Below, one piece after another: positions 8,470 to 17,589 of a DNA stretch of 64,000 nucleotides (within the stretch, counting starts at the first letter, position 1; the number at the start of each line of letters is the position of its first letter). The notes below the pieces were generated by a model that was not told the DNA's origin, ran no database searches, and saw only the letters and a list, made by a program, of their open reading frames with translations. The stretch lies in contig CAZBBB010000005.1 of assembly GCA_964490005.1 (NCBI GenBank), positions 1-64,000 on the forward strand, written 5' to 3'. Source of the DNA: CAZBBB01 sp964490005 (lineage in GTDB: Bacteria > Planctomycetota > B15-G4). A program made the position numbers and the translations under genes.

Positions 8470-10398
8470 TCAGGGGGCCGTGCCCGCCAGGTGCAGCCGG
8501 TAGAGCTTCCAGTACAGGCCGCGCTGCGCGAGCAGCTCGTCGTGCGTGCCCTGCTCGTGCAGGCGCCCCTTGTGCAGCACGAGGATCCGGTCGGCATTCA
8601 CGACCGTCGAGAGCCGGTGCGCGATCACCAGCGAGGTGCGGCCCTCCATGAGGCGCGCCGTGGCGTCCTCGACGAGCGACTCGGTCTCGCTGTCGACGGA
8701 GGAAGTGGCCTCGTCGAGGATCAGCACCTCGGGGTCGGCCGCCAGCGCGCGCGCGAAGGACAGGAGCTGGCGCTGCCCCGAAGAGAGGTTGTGCCCGCGC
8801 TCGGAGAGGCGCGTCGCGTAGCCCTCGGGCAGCCGGCGCACGAAGGCGTCGGCGTGCACCGCGCGCGCGTAGCGCTCGACGTCGGCCGGGCCGAGGCGCT
8901 GCTCGCCCATGCGGATGTTCTCGGCGATCGTGTCGCTGAACAGGAACACGTCCTGCTCGACGATCGCGAGCCGGCGGCGCAGCTCGGCGTGCGGGAAGGA
9001 GCAGATGTCGCGCCCGCCCAGCAGGATCGTCCCCGACGGCGTCTCGTGGAAGCGGCACAGCAGGTTCACGACGGTCGTCTTGCCCGCGCCCGTGTGGCCG
9101 ACGATCGCGACCTTCTCGCCGCGCCCGATGCGGAAGGACAGCCCCCGGAGCACGGGCGCGCCGCCGGGATAGGCGAAGGACACGTCGCGGAACTCGATCG
9201 CCGGCGTCTCGTCGTCGTCGGTCGGCCGCCCCGCGGGGCCGGCCGCGGGCCGCGCGGGGGCGGGGCTCGAGGGCGCGCGGGCCGGGGCCGCCGCCGCGCG
9301 CTGCTCCTCGGTGGGCGTGTCGAGGATGCCGAACACGCGCTCGGCCGCCGCCATCGCCGCCTGCAGCACGTTGTAGCGCTCGGCCAGCTCGCGGATCGGC
9401 TCGAACACGAAACCCAGGTACAGCCAGAACTGCAGGAACACGCCCACGGTGAGGTCGCCGCGCGCGATCAGGATCGCGGCCGCGAACAGGCAGGCCTGGC
9501 GGATGCCTTGGCTGAGCGTGTCGACGACGGGGAAGAACAGCGAGAAGTGCTTCACCGTCACCATGTTGTCGTCGTAGTAGCGCGTGTTGAGCGCGTCGAA
9601 GCGGCGCGCCGAGGCCTCCTCGCGCCGGAACAGGCGCACGACCGCGAGGCCCGCGAGGCGCTCCTGCAGGAAGGCGTTGAGGCGCGAGAGCGAGGCGCGC
9701 GTGGCGCGATAGGCGCTGCGGGCCTTGAGGCGGAAACGGAACGAGACCCAGATCATGACCGGCAGCAGCAGCAGGGCGACCAGCGCCAGCGGCGGCGAGA
9801 TCCACACGAGCACCCCGAGCACGACGACGATCGTGAGCGCGTCGTAGGCCAGCGTCGCGACGCCCGTGGTGAACATCTCCGAGAGCGAGTCGACGTCGCT
9901 CGTGACGCGCGTCACCGACCAGCCGACGGCGTGGCGGTCGAACCAGCCCACCGGCAGGCGCAGCAGGTGCCGGAAGAGGCGCTCGCGCAGCTCGAAGACG
10001 ATGCGCTGCCCGGTGCGGTTCATGAGCCACTCGCGCAGCAGCAGCGTCACGGCCAGCAGCGCGCTCAGGCCGAGGTAGACGAGCGCCAGGCCGCTCACCT
10101 CCGAGACCAGCGGCGCGGAGTCGAAGCCGGGGAGCGCGCGTCCGGCGAGGGCGCGCGCCACGGGCCCGTCGATCAGGCGCTGGATGACCTCCGGCCCGGC
10201 GAGGCGCAGCGCCAGGCCCAGGACCAGCAGCCCGATGGTCGTGCCCAGCGCGGCGGCGTGGGGCCGCGCGCACTGCAGCAGCCGGCGCAGCAGGCGACGG
10301 TCGTAGACGGCGCCGACCTCGAACTCCTCGTCGTGGTGGTCGCGCCGATCCGCGCGGTCGCGCTCGCGGGCGGCGGGATCGCGGCGGGGCGCGCTCAC
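8470..10398 (-). CDS. ABC exporter half-transporter, catalytic-site subunit
   Basis: The 642-residue protein has an N-terminal membrane domain with about six helices (residues 40-330), an Ala/Pro-rich linker, and a C-terminal nucleotide-binding domain. The latter has Walker A GHTGAGKTT, signature LSSGQ, Walker B LILDEATSSVD with the catalytic Glu, and the switch His in IAHRLST. The signature is LSSGQ rather than LSGGQ. In heterodimeric exporters such a changed signature serves the partner's degenerate ATP site. The start GTG overlaps the stop of the partner gene at 10395. The substrate (lipid, peptide or drug) is not predictable. Confidence 0.9.
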   Translation of the reverse strand: MSAPRRDPAARERDRADRRDHHDEEFEVGAVYDRRLLRRLLQCARPHAAALGTTIGLLVLGLALRLAGPEVIQRLIDGPVARALAGRALPGFDSAPLVSEVSGLALVYLGLSALLAVTLLLREWLMNRTGQRIVFELRERLFRHLLRLPVGWFDRHAVGWSVTRVTSDVDSLSEMFTTGVATLAYDALTIVVVLGVLVWISPPLALVALLLLPVMIWVSFRFRLKARSAYRATRASLSRLNAFLQERLAGLAVVRLFRREEASARRFDALNTRYYDDNMVTVKHFSLFFPVVDTLSQGIRQACLFAAAILIARGDLTVGVFLQFWLYLGFVFEPIRELAERYNVLQAAMAAAERVFGILDTPTEEQRAAAAPARAPSSPAPARPAAGPAGRPTDDDETPAIEFRDVSFAYPGGAPVLRGLSFRIGRGEKVAIVGHTGAGKTTVVNLLCRFHETPSGTILLGGRDICSFPHAELRRRLAIVEQDVFLFSDTIAENIRMGEQRLGPADVERYARAVHADAFVRRLPEGYATRLSERGHNLSSGQRQLLSFARALAADPEVLILDEATSSVDSETESLVEDATARLMEGRTSLVIAHRLSTVVNADRILVLHKGRLHEQGTHDELLAQRGLYWKLYRLHLAGTAP

Positions 10399-12149
10399 AG
10401 GGCCTCGATCTCGGCCTGCAGCCGCTGGCGCTCGTGCAGTTGCGCGTAGAGTCCGCCGCGGCGCACGAGTTCGGCGTGCGTGCCGCGTTCGAGGACGCGG
10501 CCCTCGTCGAGCACGATGATCTCGTCGGCCAGGCTGAGGGCGGCGACGCGGTGGCTCACGATGATCGCCGTGCGCCCGGCGAGCCGCGCGCGCAGCCCGC
10601 GCAGGATGGCCTGCTCGGTGGCGGAGTCGACGGCCGAGAGACAGTCGTCGAGGATCATGATCGGCGGGTCGGCCGCGAGCGTGCGCGCGATCGCCGTCCG
10701 CTGGCGCTGCCCGCCCGAGAGCGTCACGCCGCGCTCGCCGAGCAGCTCGTCGTAGCCCGAGGGGAAGCCCTCGATGTCCTCCTCGACGTGCGCGGCGCGG
10801 GCCATCTCGCGGATGGTCTCGTCGGCCACGTGCTCGCCGGCGAAGGCGATGTTGTCGCGGATCGACTCGCTGAACAGGAAGGTGTCCTGCGGCACGACGC
10901 CGAGGCGCGCGCGCAACCAGGAGATCGGCACCTCGCGGATGTCGCGCCCGTCGATCAGGACCGTCCCGGGCGGCGGGTCGACCTGGCGCGAGACGAGCTG
11001 CACCAGCGTGCTCTTGCCCGAGCCCGTGCGGCCGGTGATGCCCAGCGTGCGGCCGGCGGGCACGCGCAGCGAGACGCGCTCGAGGGCCGGACGCCCGTCG
11101 AAGGCGTGGCTCAGCTCGCGCACCTCGAGCTCGCCGCGCCCGTCGGCCGGCGCCCGCGCCCCCGGCGCCTCCGTGACCGAGGGGCGCAGCTCGAAGAGCT
11201 CGTCGAGGCGCTCGGCGCCGGCGCGCGCCCGGTGGTACATGCCCAGCATCCAACCCACCGCGATGAGCGGCCAGAGCGCCAGGTCGAGCAGGTTGAGGAA
11301 CAGCAGGAAGTCGCCGGCCGTGAGGCGCCCCTCGACGAGGTGCCAGCCGCCGACCGCGACGATGGCGAGCACGCCCAGGTCCTTGATCACGTGGATCGAG
11401 GCCGAGGTCGTGCCGCGGATCGTCGCCAGCCGCACGTTGGCGTCGAGGAAGGCGCGCGCGAGCCGCCGGAAGACGTTCTCGCTGACGGCTTCGCGCGCGA
11501 AGGCCTTGACGATGCGGATGCCGGAGACGTTCTCCTGCGCCGCGGTCGACATGTCGCCCAGGCAGCGCTGCGTGATCTCGCTGTACCGCTGCGTGGGGCG
11601 CGCCGCGAACTTCACCACCAGGGCCAGCCCGAGGAAGGGCAGCACGAGGGCCGCTGCGAGCACCGGATCGATCCACCACATCAGGCCGATGGCGAGCGGC
11701 ACGACGACGAGCGCCTGCGCGTTGTACATGACGGCCGGGCCGAGCAGCATGCGCACGGCCTCGATGTCGGCGACCGAGCGCGACATGACGTCGCCGGTGC
11801 GCACGCGCGCCAGGTCGTGCGGCGTGAGCGTGGTGAGGTGACGGAACAGGTCGAGGCGGAAGGCCGCCTCGAAGCGCCGCGAGGCGCCCGTGACCCACCA
11901 GCGCATGCCGTACTTGGCGGCGCCCTTCACGAACTCGAGTGCCAGCGCGAACGCCATCCACAGGCCGATGTCGCGCACGCCCAGCGAGCCGTCGACCATC
12001 CCGTCGACGGCGTGCCGGTAGATCAGCAGCGTCGCGAAGGACAGCCCGCTGGCCGGCAGGATGCACAGCAGGCCCTTGAGGAAGTCGCCGCGGACGACCG
12101 GCCAGTAGGTCAGCGCGCGCGCGAACGGACCGCGGCGGGGCTCAGCCAC
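10395..12149 (-). CDS. ABC exporter half-transporter, degenerate-site subunit
   Basis: The 584-residue partner of the downstream transporter has a six-helix membrane domain (residues about 20-310) and a nucleotide-binding domain with Walker A GRTGSGKST and signature LSGGQRQR. Walker B reads MILDDCLSAVD, with Asp where the catalytic Glu is expected. Glu in one subunit and Asp in the other is typical of heterodimeric type IV exporters with one active and one degenerate ATP site. The GTG start overlaps the end of the radical SAM gene by 8 bases, so the three genes probably form one operon. Confidence 0.9.
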   Translation of the reverse strand: MAEPRRGPFARALTYWPVVRGDFLKGLLCILPASGLSFATLLIYRHAVDGMVDGSLGVRDIGLWMAFALALEFVKGAAKYGMRWWVTGASRRFEAAFRLDLFRHLTTLTPHDLARVRTGDVMSRSVADIEAVRMLLGPAVMYNAQALVVVPLAIGLMWWIDPVLAAALVLPFLGLALVVKFAARPTQRYSEITQRCLGDMSTAAQENVSGIRIVKAFAREAVSENVFRRLARAFLDANVRLATIRGTTSASIHVIKDLGVLAIVAVGGWHLVEGRLTAGDFLLFLNLLDLALWPLIAVGWMLGMYHRARAGAERLDELFELRPSVTEAPGARAPADGRGELEVRELSHAFDGRPALERVSLRVPAGRTLGITGRTGSGKSTLVQLVSRQVDPPPGTVLIDGRDIREVPISWLRARLGVVPQDTFLFSESIRDNIAFAGEHVADETIREMARAAHVEEDIEGFPSGYDELLGERGVTLSGGQRQRTAIARTLAADPPIMILDDCLSAVDSATEQAILRGLRARLAGRTAIIVSHRVAALSLADEIIVLDEGRVLERGTHAELVRRGGLYAQLHERQRLQAEIEAL

Positions 12150-14199
12150 GCGACTCCGCGCCGTCGCCGACGGGCGCGGAGGTGCGGCGCGCCGCGCGGA
12201 CCGGTCCGACCGCGCGGGCGCGCAGGCGCCGCGGGGCGCTTGCGTCGACGCCCTCGACGCCGCGCGTCGTGCCGTCGCCGTCGTCCATCGCGAGGATGCC
12301 GCGCCGGCGGCTCGGGAGCAGGCCCATGTCGCGCTTGATCGCGAAGCACAGCGAGGGCGGCACGCCGCAGACGTGGCAGACCTTGCCCACGCAGTACTCG
12401 GTCGCCATCAGCTGGCGCGCCCGCTCGCGCTCGGACCACAGCCAGTCGCGCGCCGGGCCGATGTCGAGGTGGTCCCAGGGCAGCGCCTCGTCGCGGGCCC
12501 GTTCGCGCAGGGCGTAGGCGTCGGCGTCGACGCCGACGTTGGCGAAGGCCTGCCGCCAGCGGCCGATGTCGGCGTGCTCGCTCCACGCGTCGAAGCGCGC
12601 GCCCAGCCGGTGGGCCTCGATCAGGCCCGCCGTGAGGCGGCGGTCGCCGCGCGAGAGCACGCCCTCGAGCCAGCTCTGCTGCGGGTCGTGGAACTTGAGC
12701 TTCACGCGCCGGTTGCGGTTCAGCCCGCGCATCCAGCGCTGCTTCTCGGCGATCGTCGCGGGCGGCATCATGCCGTCCCACTGGAACGGCACGAAGGCCT
12801 TGGGAACGAAGGTCGAGACGGTCACGTTGATCTGCGCGGGCCCCTTGCCCGTCACGCGCTGGCGCAGCTTGCTGAGTTGGTCGGCGAACTCGACGACCGC
12901 GCGCAGGTCCTCCTCGAGCTCGCCGGGGATGCCGATCATGTAGTAGAGCTTGATCTGCGTCCAACCCTCGCGGTAGGCGGCCTCGGCGCTCTTGAGCACG
13001 TCCTCGTTGCGGATGTCCTTGTTGATGATGCGGCGCAGCCGGTCGGTGGCGACCTCGGGGGCGAAGGTCAGGCCCGAGCGGCGCACGCCGGCGAGCAGCG
13101 CCGGCAGGCGCGCGAGTTCGCCGGTGACGCGCAGGCTGGGCAGGCTGACCGAGACGCCCCGCGGCGCGAAGCGCTCGTTCATCGCGCGCAGCAGCTCCTC
13201 GATCCAGGGATAGTCGCCCGAGCTCAGCGAGGTCAGCGTGATCGAGTCGTAGCCGGTGTTGCGCCAGGTCGCCTCGGCCGTGGCGACGAGCTCCTCGACC
13301 GTGCGGTAGCGCATCGGGCGCGTGATCATCCCGGCCTGGCAGAAGCGGCAGCCGCGCGTGCAGCCGCGCATGATCTCGAGCGAGATGCGGTCCTGAACCG
13401 AGCGCGCGTGCGGCACGACCGGCCGCGTGGCGGCCGGCACGGAGCTGAAGTCGAAGACCGAGGCCCCCTTGACGACGGCGGGCACGTCGTCGAAGCGCGG
13501 CGTCAGGCCGCGGAAGGGCCCGTCGCCGGCGTCGAAGGACGGCACGTACATCGACGGCACGTAGGCCCAGGGGAAGCTGCGCGCGACGTCGTGCAGCAGC
13601 TCGGCGCGGGCGCGCCCGGCGCGGCGGCGCTCGGCGACGAAACGCAGGAAGGGCACGATCGTCTCCTCGGCGTCGCCGGGCAGGAAGACGTCGATGAACT
13701 CGGCCAGCACCTCGGGCGAGTGCGCGCCGTGGCCGCCGGCGACGACGATCGCGTGCGCGTCGCCGCGCTCCGCGGCCCGCAGCGGCAGGCCGGCGAGGTC
13801 GAGCGTCTCGAGCACGTTCGAGTAGGTCAGCTCGCTCTGCAGCGTGATGCCGAGCACGTCGAAGCCCGCGACGGGCGCGTGCGTCTCGAGCGTGAACAGC
13901 GGCACGCCCTGCGCGCGCATGCGGTCGGCCATGTCGGGCCACGGCGTGAAGCAGCGCTCGGCCGCGAGGTCGGGCTCGGAGTTCACGATCTGGTACAGGA
14001 TCTGCAGGCCGTTGTGGCTCGTGCCGACCTCGTAGGTGTCGGGGTAGCATAGCGCGATCCGGCCCGACAGCGCCTGGCCGTCCTTGGCCACGCTGTTGAA
14101 CTCGCCGCCCAGGTACTGGACGGGGTTGCGCACGTGCGGCGCGAGCGCGCGGACGGCCGGCAGGAGGTCGACGCGGGGGCCGTTCATGATCCCGGCCAC
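12142..14199 (-). CDS. B12-binding-type radical SAM protein, TIGR03960-like
   Basis: The 685-residue protein has an N-terminal B12-binding-like Rossmann region (YPDTYEVGTSHNG, then VVAGGHGAHSPE) and a radical SAM barrel with the iron-sulfur motif CTRGCRFC near residue 275. The C-terminal region has more cysteines (CVGKVCHVCGVPPSLC). This layout matches the TIGR03960 family, whose members sit beside or are fused to a TIGR03936 partner and whose reaction is unassigned. No partner domain is seen here; a poorly conserved Arg-rich tail of about 40 residues ends the protein. The GTG at 14199 is used; an ATG at 14187 is equally plausible. Confidence 0.85.
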   Translation of the reverse strand: MAGIMNGPRVDLLPAVRALAPHVRNPVQYLGGEFNSVAKDGQALSGRIALCYPDTYEVGTSHNGLQILYQIVNSEPDLAAERCFTPWPDMADRMRAQGVPLFTLETHAPVAGFDVLGITLQSELTYSNVLETLDLAGLPLRAAERGDAHAIVVAGGHGAHSPEVLAEFIDVFLPGDAEETIVPFLRFVAERRRAGRARAELLHDVARSFPWAYVPSMYVPSFDAGDGPFRGLTPRFDDVPAVVKGASVFDFSSVPAATRPVVPHARSVQDRISLEIMRGCTRGCRFCQAGMITRPMRYRTVEELVATAEATWRNTGYDSITLTSLSSGDYPWIEELLRAMNERFAPRGVSVSLPSLRVTGELARLPALLAGVRRSGLTFAPEVATDRLRRIINKDIRNEDVLKSAEAAYREGWTQIKLYYMIGIPGELEEDLRAVVEFADQLSKLRQRVTGKGPAQINVTVSTFVPKAFVPFQWDGMMPPATIAEKQRWMRGLNRNRRVKLKFHDPQQSWLEGVLSRGDRRLTAGLIEAHRLGARFDAWSEHADIGRWRQAFANVGVDADAYALRERARDEALPWDHLDIGPARDWLWSERERARQLMATEYCVGKVCHVCGVPPSLCFAIKRDMGLLPSRRRGILAMDDGDGTTRGVEGVDASAPRRLRARAVGPVRAARRTSAPVGDGAESRG

Positions 14200-14241
14200 G
14201 ATATCAGGAACGCGGGGGTGGCCGCTCGCGCGCCGTGCGCC

Positions 14242-15582
14242 TCAGTCGCCCGCGGCGCCGTCCTCGTCGTCCGCCGGATCGTCGGTGCCGCGGCACGGCG
14301 AGAGGCTCGTGAAGCGCCGCCGCGCCGGGTGCAGCCCGTCGTTGCCGAGCAGCAGCAGCACGGCGAGCGGCATGTAGAGCGCCTCGAACTCCTCGCGCGC
14401 CGTGCCGCCGTCGTCGGGCAGGGCGGCCATCGCCGCCGCGAGTTCGCGCCCGATGACCTCGGGGCCGCGCGCGTCGGCCGGCAGCGTGCGCATCGCGCCG
14501 GTGGCGGAGTCGAGCGCGTAGCGTTCCTCCCAGGGCAGGAGCACGCGGCGCGCCAGCACGCCCACGACCTCCGGGCAGACGGGTTGGCCGCGATCCCACG
14601 GCAGGTTCAGCGCGAAGGCGCGCAACTCGGGGCGATGCTCGGCGAGCCGGCCCGCGTGGGCGCCGAGTTCGGCGGCGTCGGCCGCGAGCAGCAGCGTGCT
14701 GCCGCGGCGGCCGGCCTCCTCGGCGGTCTCGACGCGTCGATCGAGCGCCAGGGCCAGCGCGTGCGCGAGCGGGGCGGCCGCGGGCGAAGCGGGCGCGAAG
14801 GCGTCGGGGAGCAGACCGAGGCGCTCGAGCAGGTGCGCGAGCCGCTGCAGCAGGAAGGCCACCATGTCGAGGCGCAGGTCGAGCACGTCGTAGCGGCCCT
14901 GCCGCGAGCCGTCCTCGAAGTAGCCGCCGGCGACCTTGAGGATCACGCCCGCGTGCTGGATGAAGTGCCACTCGCGCAGTCCCAGCTCGTCGAGCGCCGG
15001 CCAGCGGCGGCTGCGGCCGAGCTGGCCGTGCAGCGCGTCGAGGCGCTCGCGCTGCTCGTCGTCGGCGTCGAACGCGTCGCACTCCGCCAGCAGGTCGGCG
15101 CACAGCTCGCGGTCGCGCGCGAGCAGCGCGGCCTCGGCGCGCGTCAGCTGGACGTCGAGGCGCTCGGTCTCGGAGAGTTCGGGGGCATCGCAGATCGGTT
15201 CGAGCGTGTCGAGGCAGTCCCGGAAGGCGCCCGACTGCAGTTGCGCGTAGGCCAGCTCGCGCCGCACGGCCGGGTCTCCCGGGTCGGCGTCGAGGCAGGC
15301 CTGCAACTGCGGCACGGCCACGTCGGGGCGGGCCTGATCCACGAGCCGGAAGGCGAGCGCGTAGCGCGCCGAGGCGTCCTCCGGGGCCGCCTCGACGGCT
15401 TCGAACAGCCGGGCGTCGGCCTCGCTGCCGAGCAGGCGACACAGCCGGCCGGCGGCTGACAGCGCCCCGGCGTGGCGCGGGTCGAGGCGCAGCGTCGCCA
15501 GCAGCGCGTCGAGGGCGCCGCGCAGATCTCCCCGGCGGACGAGGTCGATGGACGTTTCGAAATGCGGCTGGGCGTCGTTCAC
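14242..15582 (-). CDS. TPR-repeat protein, 446 aa
   Basis: Residues 1-170 form helical tetratricopeptide-like repeats, recognisable in SIDLVRRGDLRGALDALL, LDPRHAGALSAAGRL and PGDPAVRRELAYAQLQSG. The remaining 270 residues match nothing I recognise. They include a segment (LREWHFIQHAGVILKVAGG) that may be a separate domain, and an acidic tail. No signal peptide is present, so it is probably cytoplasmic. The likely role is protein-protein scaffolding. A TAGAAT sequence just upstream of the start could be the -10 element. It is divergent from parA. Confidence 0.65.
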   Translation of the reverse strand: MNDAQPHFETSIDLVRRGDLRGALDALLATLRLDPRHAGALSAAGRLCRLLGSEADARLFEAVEAAPEDASARYALAFRLVDQARPDVAVPQLQACLDADPGDPAVRRELAYAQLQSGAFRDCLDTLEPICDAPELSETERLDVQLTRAEAALLARDRELCADLLAECDAFDADDEQRERLDALHGQLGRSRRWPALDELGLREWHFIQHAGVILKVAGGYFEDGSRQGRYDVLDLRLDMVAFLLQRLAHLLERLGLLPDAFAPASPAAAPLAHALALALDRRVETAEEAGRRGSTLLLAADAAELGAHAGRLAEHRPELRAFALNLPWDRGQPVCPEVVGVLARRVLLPWEERYALDSATGAMRTLPADARGPEVIGRELAAAMAALPDDGGTAREEFEALYMPLAVLLLLGNDGLHPARRRFTSLSPCRGTDDPADDEDGAAGD

Positions 15583-15629
15583 GGGCGGGATTCTAGCGCC
15601 CCCGGTCGGTAGGCTGCTCGCAGGCCACC

Positions 15630-16511
15630 ATGCGACGCATCGCGATCACGAACCAGAAGGGCGGCGTGGGCAAGACCACGACGACCGTCAGCCTCGGCTC
15701 GGCCCTCGCCCGACTCGGGCAGCGCGTGCTGGTCTGCGACCTCGACCCGCAGTGCAACCTCACGGTGCACCTCGACGTCGACCCGGCCGGCGAGCAGCCC
15801 TCGCTCTACGAGTTGCTGCACGGGCGCGCGACGCTGGCCGAGATCCTCCGGCCGACGCGCGAGCCCGGTCTGGAGATCGCGCCGGCGTCGATCGACCTGG
15901 CGGGGGTCGAACTCGAGCTGGTCAACACGGTCGGCCGCGAGACGCTGCTGCGCGACGCGCTGCGCGTCGTGACCGACAAGGACCCGCGCCGCTGGGATTT
16001 CGTGCTCGTCGACTGCCCGCCCAGCCTCGGGCTGCTGTCGCTCAACGCGCTCGTGGCCTGCGACGAGGTCTTCGTCCCGATCCAAGCCGAGTTCTTCGCG
16101 CTGCAGGGCCTCGGCAAGCTGCTCGAGATCGTCGAACTCGTGCAGCGGCGCCTCAACCCCGCGCTGGCCATCACCGGCATGGTCTCGTGCCGCCACGATC
16201 CGTCGACGAAGCTGTCGCGCCAGGTCATCGCGGACATCGAGGAGCACTTCGGCGACAAGCTGTTCCGCACGACCATCCGGCGCAACGTGAAGCTGGCCGA
16301 AGCGCCCAGCCACGGCAAGACGATCTTCGAGTACGACGCCGCCTGTCGCGGGGCGCAGGACTACCTCGCGCTTGCGCGCGAAGTGCTCGGCGTGAAGACT
16401 GCTGCGCCCGCCCGCCGACGGCGGTCCGCCGCGGCGGCGCCGCAGCAGGCGTCCGCCGCACCGAGCCCGGGGCCGTCCGCGGGAGCCGCCGAGGAGCCAC
16501 CCGTCCCATGA
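15630..16511 (+). CDS. parA: ParA/Soj-family partitioning ATPase
   Basis: The 293-residue protein opens with the deviant Walker A motif KGGVGKTTT (residues 10-18), followed by CDLDPQCNLT, typical of ParA ATPases that position chromosomes or cargo by nucleotide-dependent DNA binding. The mid-region VDCPPSLGLLSLNAL and the CRHDPSTKLS loop are also canonical. The last 45 residues are Ala/Pro-rich and low complexity. No parB or parS site lies beside it. The stop overlaps the lpxK start (ATGA), so it is co-translated with a lipid A gene. It could be the chromosomal ParA or an orphan ParA-like positioning factor. Confidence 0.88.
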   Translation: MRRIAITNQKGGVGKTTTTVSLGSALARLGQRVLVCDLDPQCNLTVHLDVDPAGEQPSLYELLHGRATLAEILRPTREPGLEIAPASIDLAGVELELVNTVGRETLLRDALRVVTDKDPRRWDFVLVDCPPSLGLLSLNALVACDEVFVPIQAEFFALQGLGKLLEIVELVQRRLNPALAITGMVSCRHDPSTKLSRQVIADIEEHFGDKLFRTTIRRNVKLAEAPSHGKTIFEYDAACRGAQDYLALAREVLGVKTAAPARRRRSAAAAPQQASAAPSPGPSAGAAEEPPVP

Positions 16512-17575
16512 TCTTCAACCTGCCCGCGCGCCTCGTCTCGATCGACGACGGCCTGCCGATCTTCGTGCTGCGGCTGCTGCTGCTGCCGCTCACGCTGCTG
16601 CACCTGGTGCTCGTCTCGGCGCGCAACGCGCTGCACGACGCGGGGCTGCTCGGGGCGGTGTCCGTTCCGGCGCCCGTCGTGTCGGTCGGCAACCTCACCG
16701 CGGGCGGCACCGGCAAGACGCCGCTGGTGATCGCGCTCGCGGAGCGGGCGCTGGCGGCGGGCAGGCGCGTCGCCATCGTCGCGCGCGGCTACGGCGCGAT
16801 CGCCGACGCAGAGGGCCGCACCGACGAGGTCGCGCTCATCGCGCGGCGCTGTCCGCGGGCGCAGCTCGTCGTGGCACCCGACAAGCTGAGCGGGGCGCGG
16901 CAGGCGGCGGCCGCCGGCGCCGAGCTGATCCTGGTCGACGACGGCTTTCAGCACCGCCGGCTGCATCGCGACGTCGACATCGTCGTGATCGACGCGCGCG
17001 CGCCGTTCGGCAACGGGTCGGTGCTGCCGGGCGGGCCGCTGCGCGAGCCGCCGGGCGGGCTCGGCCGGGCCGATCTGGTCGTCATGACGCACGGCGAGGG
17101 CCTGCCGGACGGCGCCCGCAGCGCGGCCGAGAGCGCGGTGCGTGCGCACAAGCTGGGCGTGCCGATCGTGTGGGGCAGGCATGTCGCGCGCGGCGTGCGG
17201 CCCGTCGGCGGGGGCGAGCCGCGGCCCGCGGCCGAACTGGCCGGCCGCGACGTGCACCTGTTCTGCGGCGTCGCGTCGCCCGCCGGCTTCCGCGACACGG
17301 TCGCCGCTCTCGGCGCGAACGTCACGGGCCTGACGGCCTTCGGGGACCACCATGCGTTCAGCGGCGCCGACGTGGCGGCGGTGCGCGCCCAGGCGGGCGC
17401 GAGCCTGCTGCTGTGCACCGAGAAGGACGCCGACAAGGTCGCCCGCTGCGGCGGCAACGACGATGTCGCCTGCCTGGTGATCGACCTGGAGTTCGAGACG
17501 CCGTTGCCGCCGATCGTCGGCCTCGACGCCCCCTGGTCGCCGCCCGCGGCCCACGACGAGCACGCGCACCACTGA
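16508..17575 (+). CDS. lpxK: tetraacyldisaccharide 4'-kinase LpxK
   Basis: LpxK phosphorylates the 4' position of the lipid A disaccharide precursor at the inner membrane. The 355-residue protein has an N-terminal hydrophobic helix (residues about 17-40), the P-loop GGTGKTPL after SVGNLTA, and the family motif DDGFQHRRLHRDVDIVV. The C-terminal half has FGDHHAFSGADVAAV and CTEKDADK. Its presence argues for lipid A in this organism and for a diderm envelope. The start ATG overlaps the parA stop. Length is close to the family norm. Confidence 0.93.
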   Translation: MIFNLPARLVSIDDGLPIFVLRLLLLPLTLLHLVLVSARNALHDAGLLGAVSVPAPVVSVGNLTAGGTGKTPLVIALAERALAAGRRVAIVARGYGAIADAEGRTDEVALIARRCPRAQLVVAPDKLSGARQAAAAGAELILVDDGFQHRRLHRDVDIVVIDARAPFGNGSVLPGGPLREPPGGLGRADLVVMTHGEGLPDGARSAAESAVRAHKLGVPIVWGRHVARGVRPVGGGEPRPAAELAGRDVHLFCGVASPAGFRDTVAALGANVTGLTAFGDHHAFSGADVAAVRAQAGASLLLCTEKDADKVARCGGNDDVACLVIDLEFETPLPPIVGLDAPWSPPAAHDEHAHH

Positions 17576-17589
17576 GCCAGGGCGCCGCG

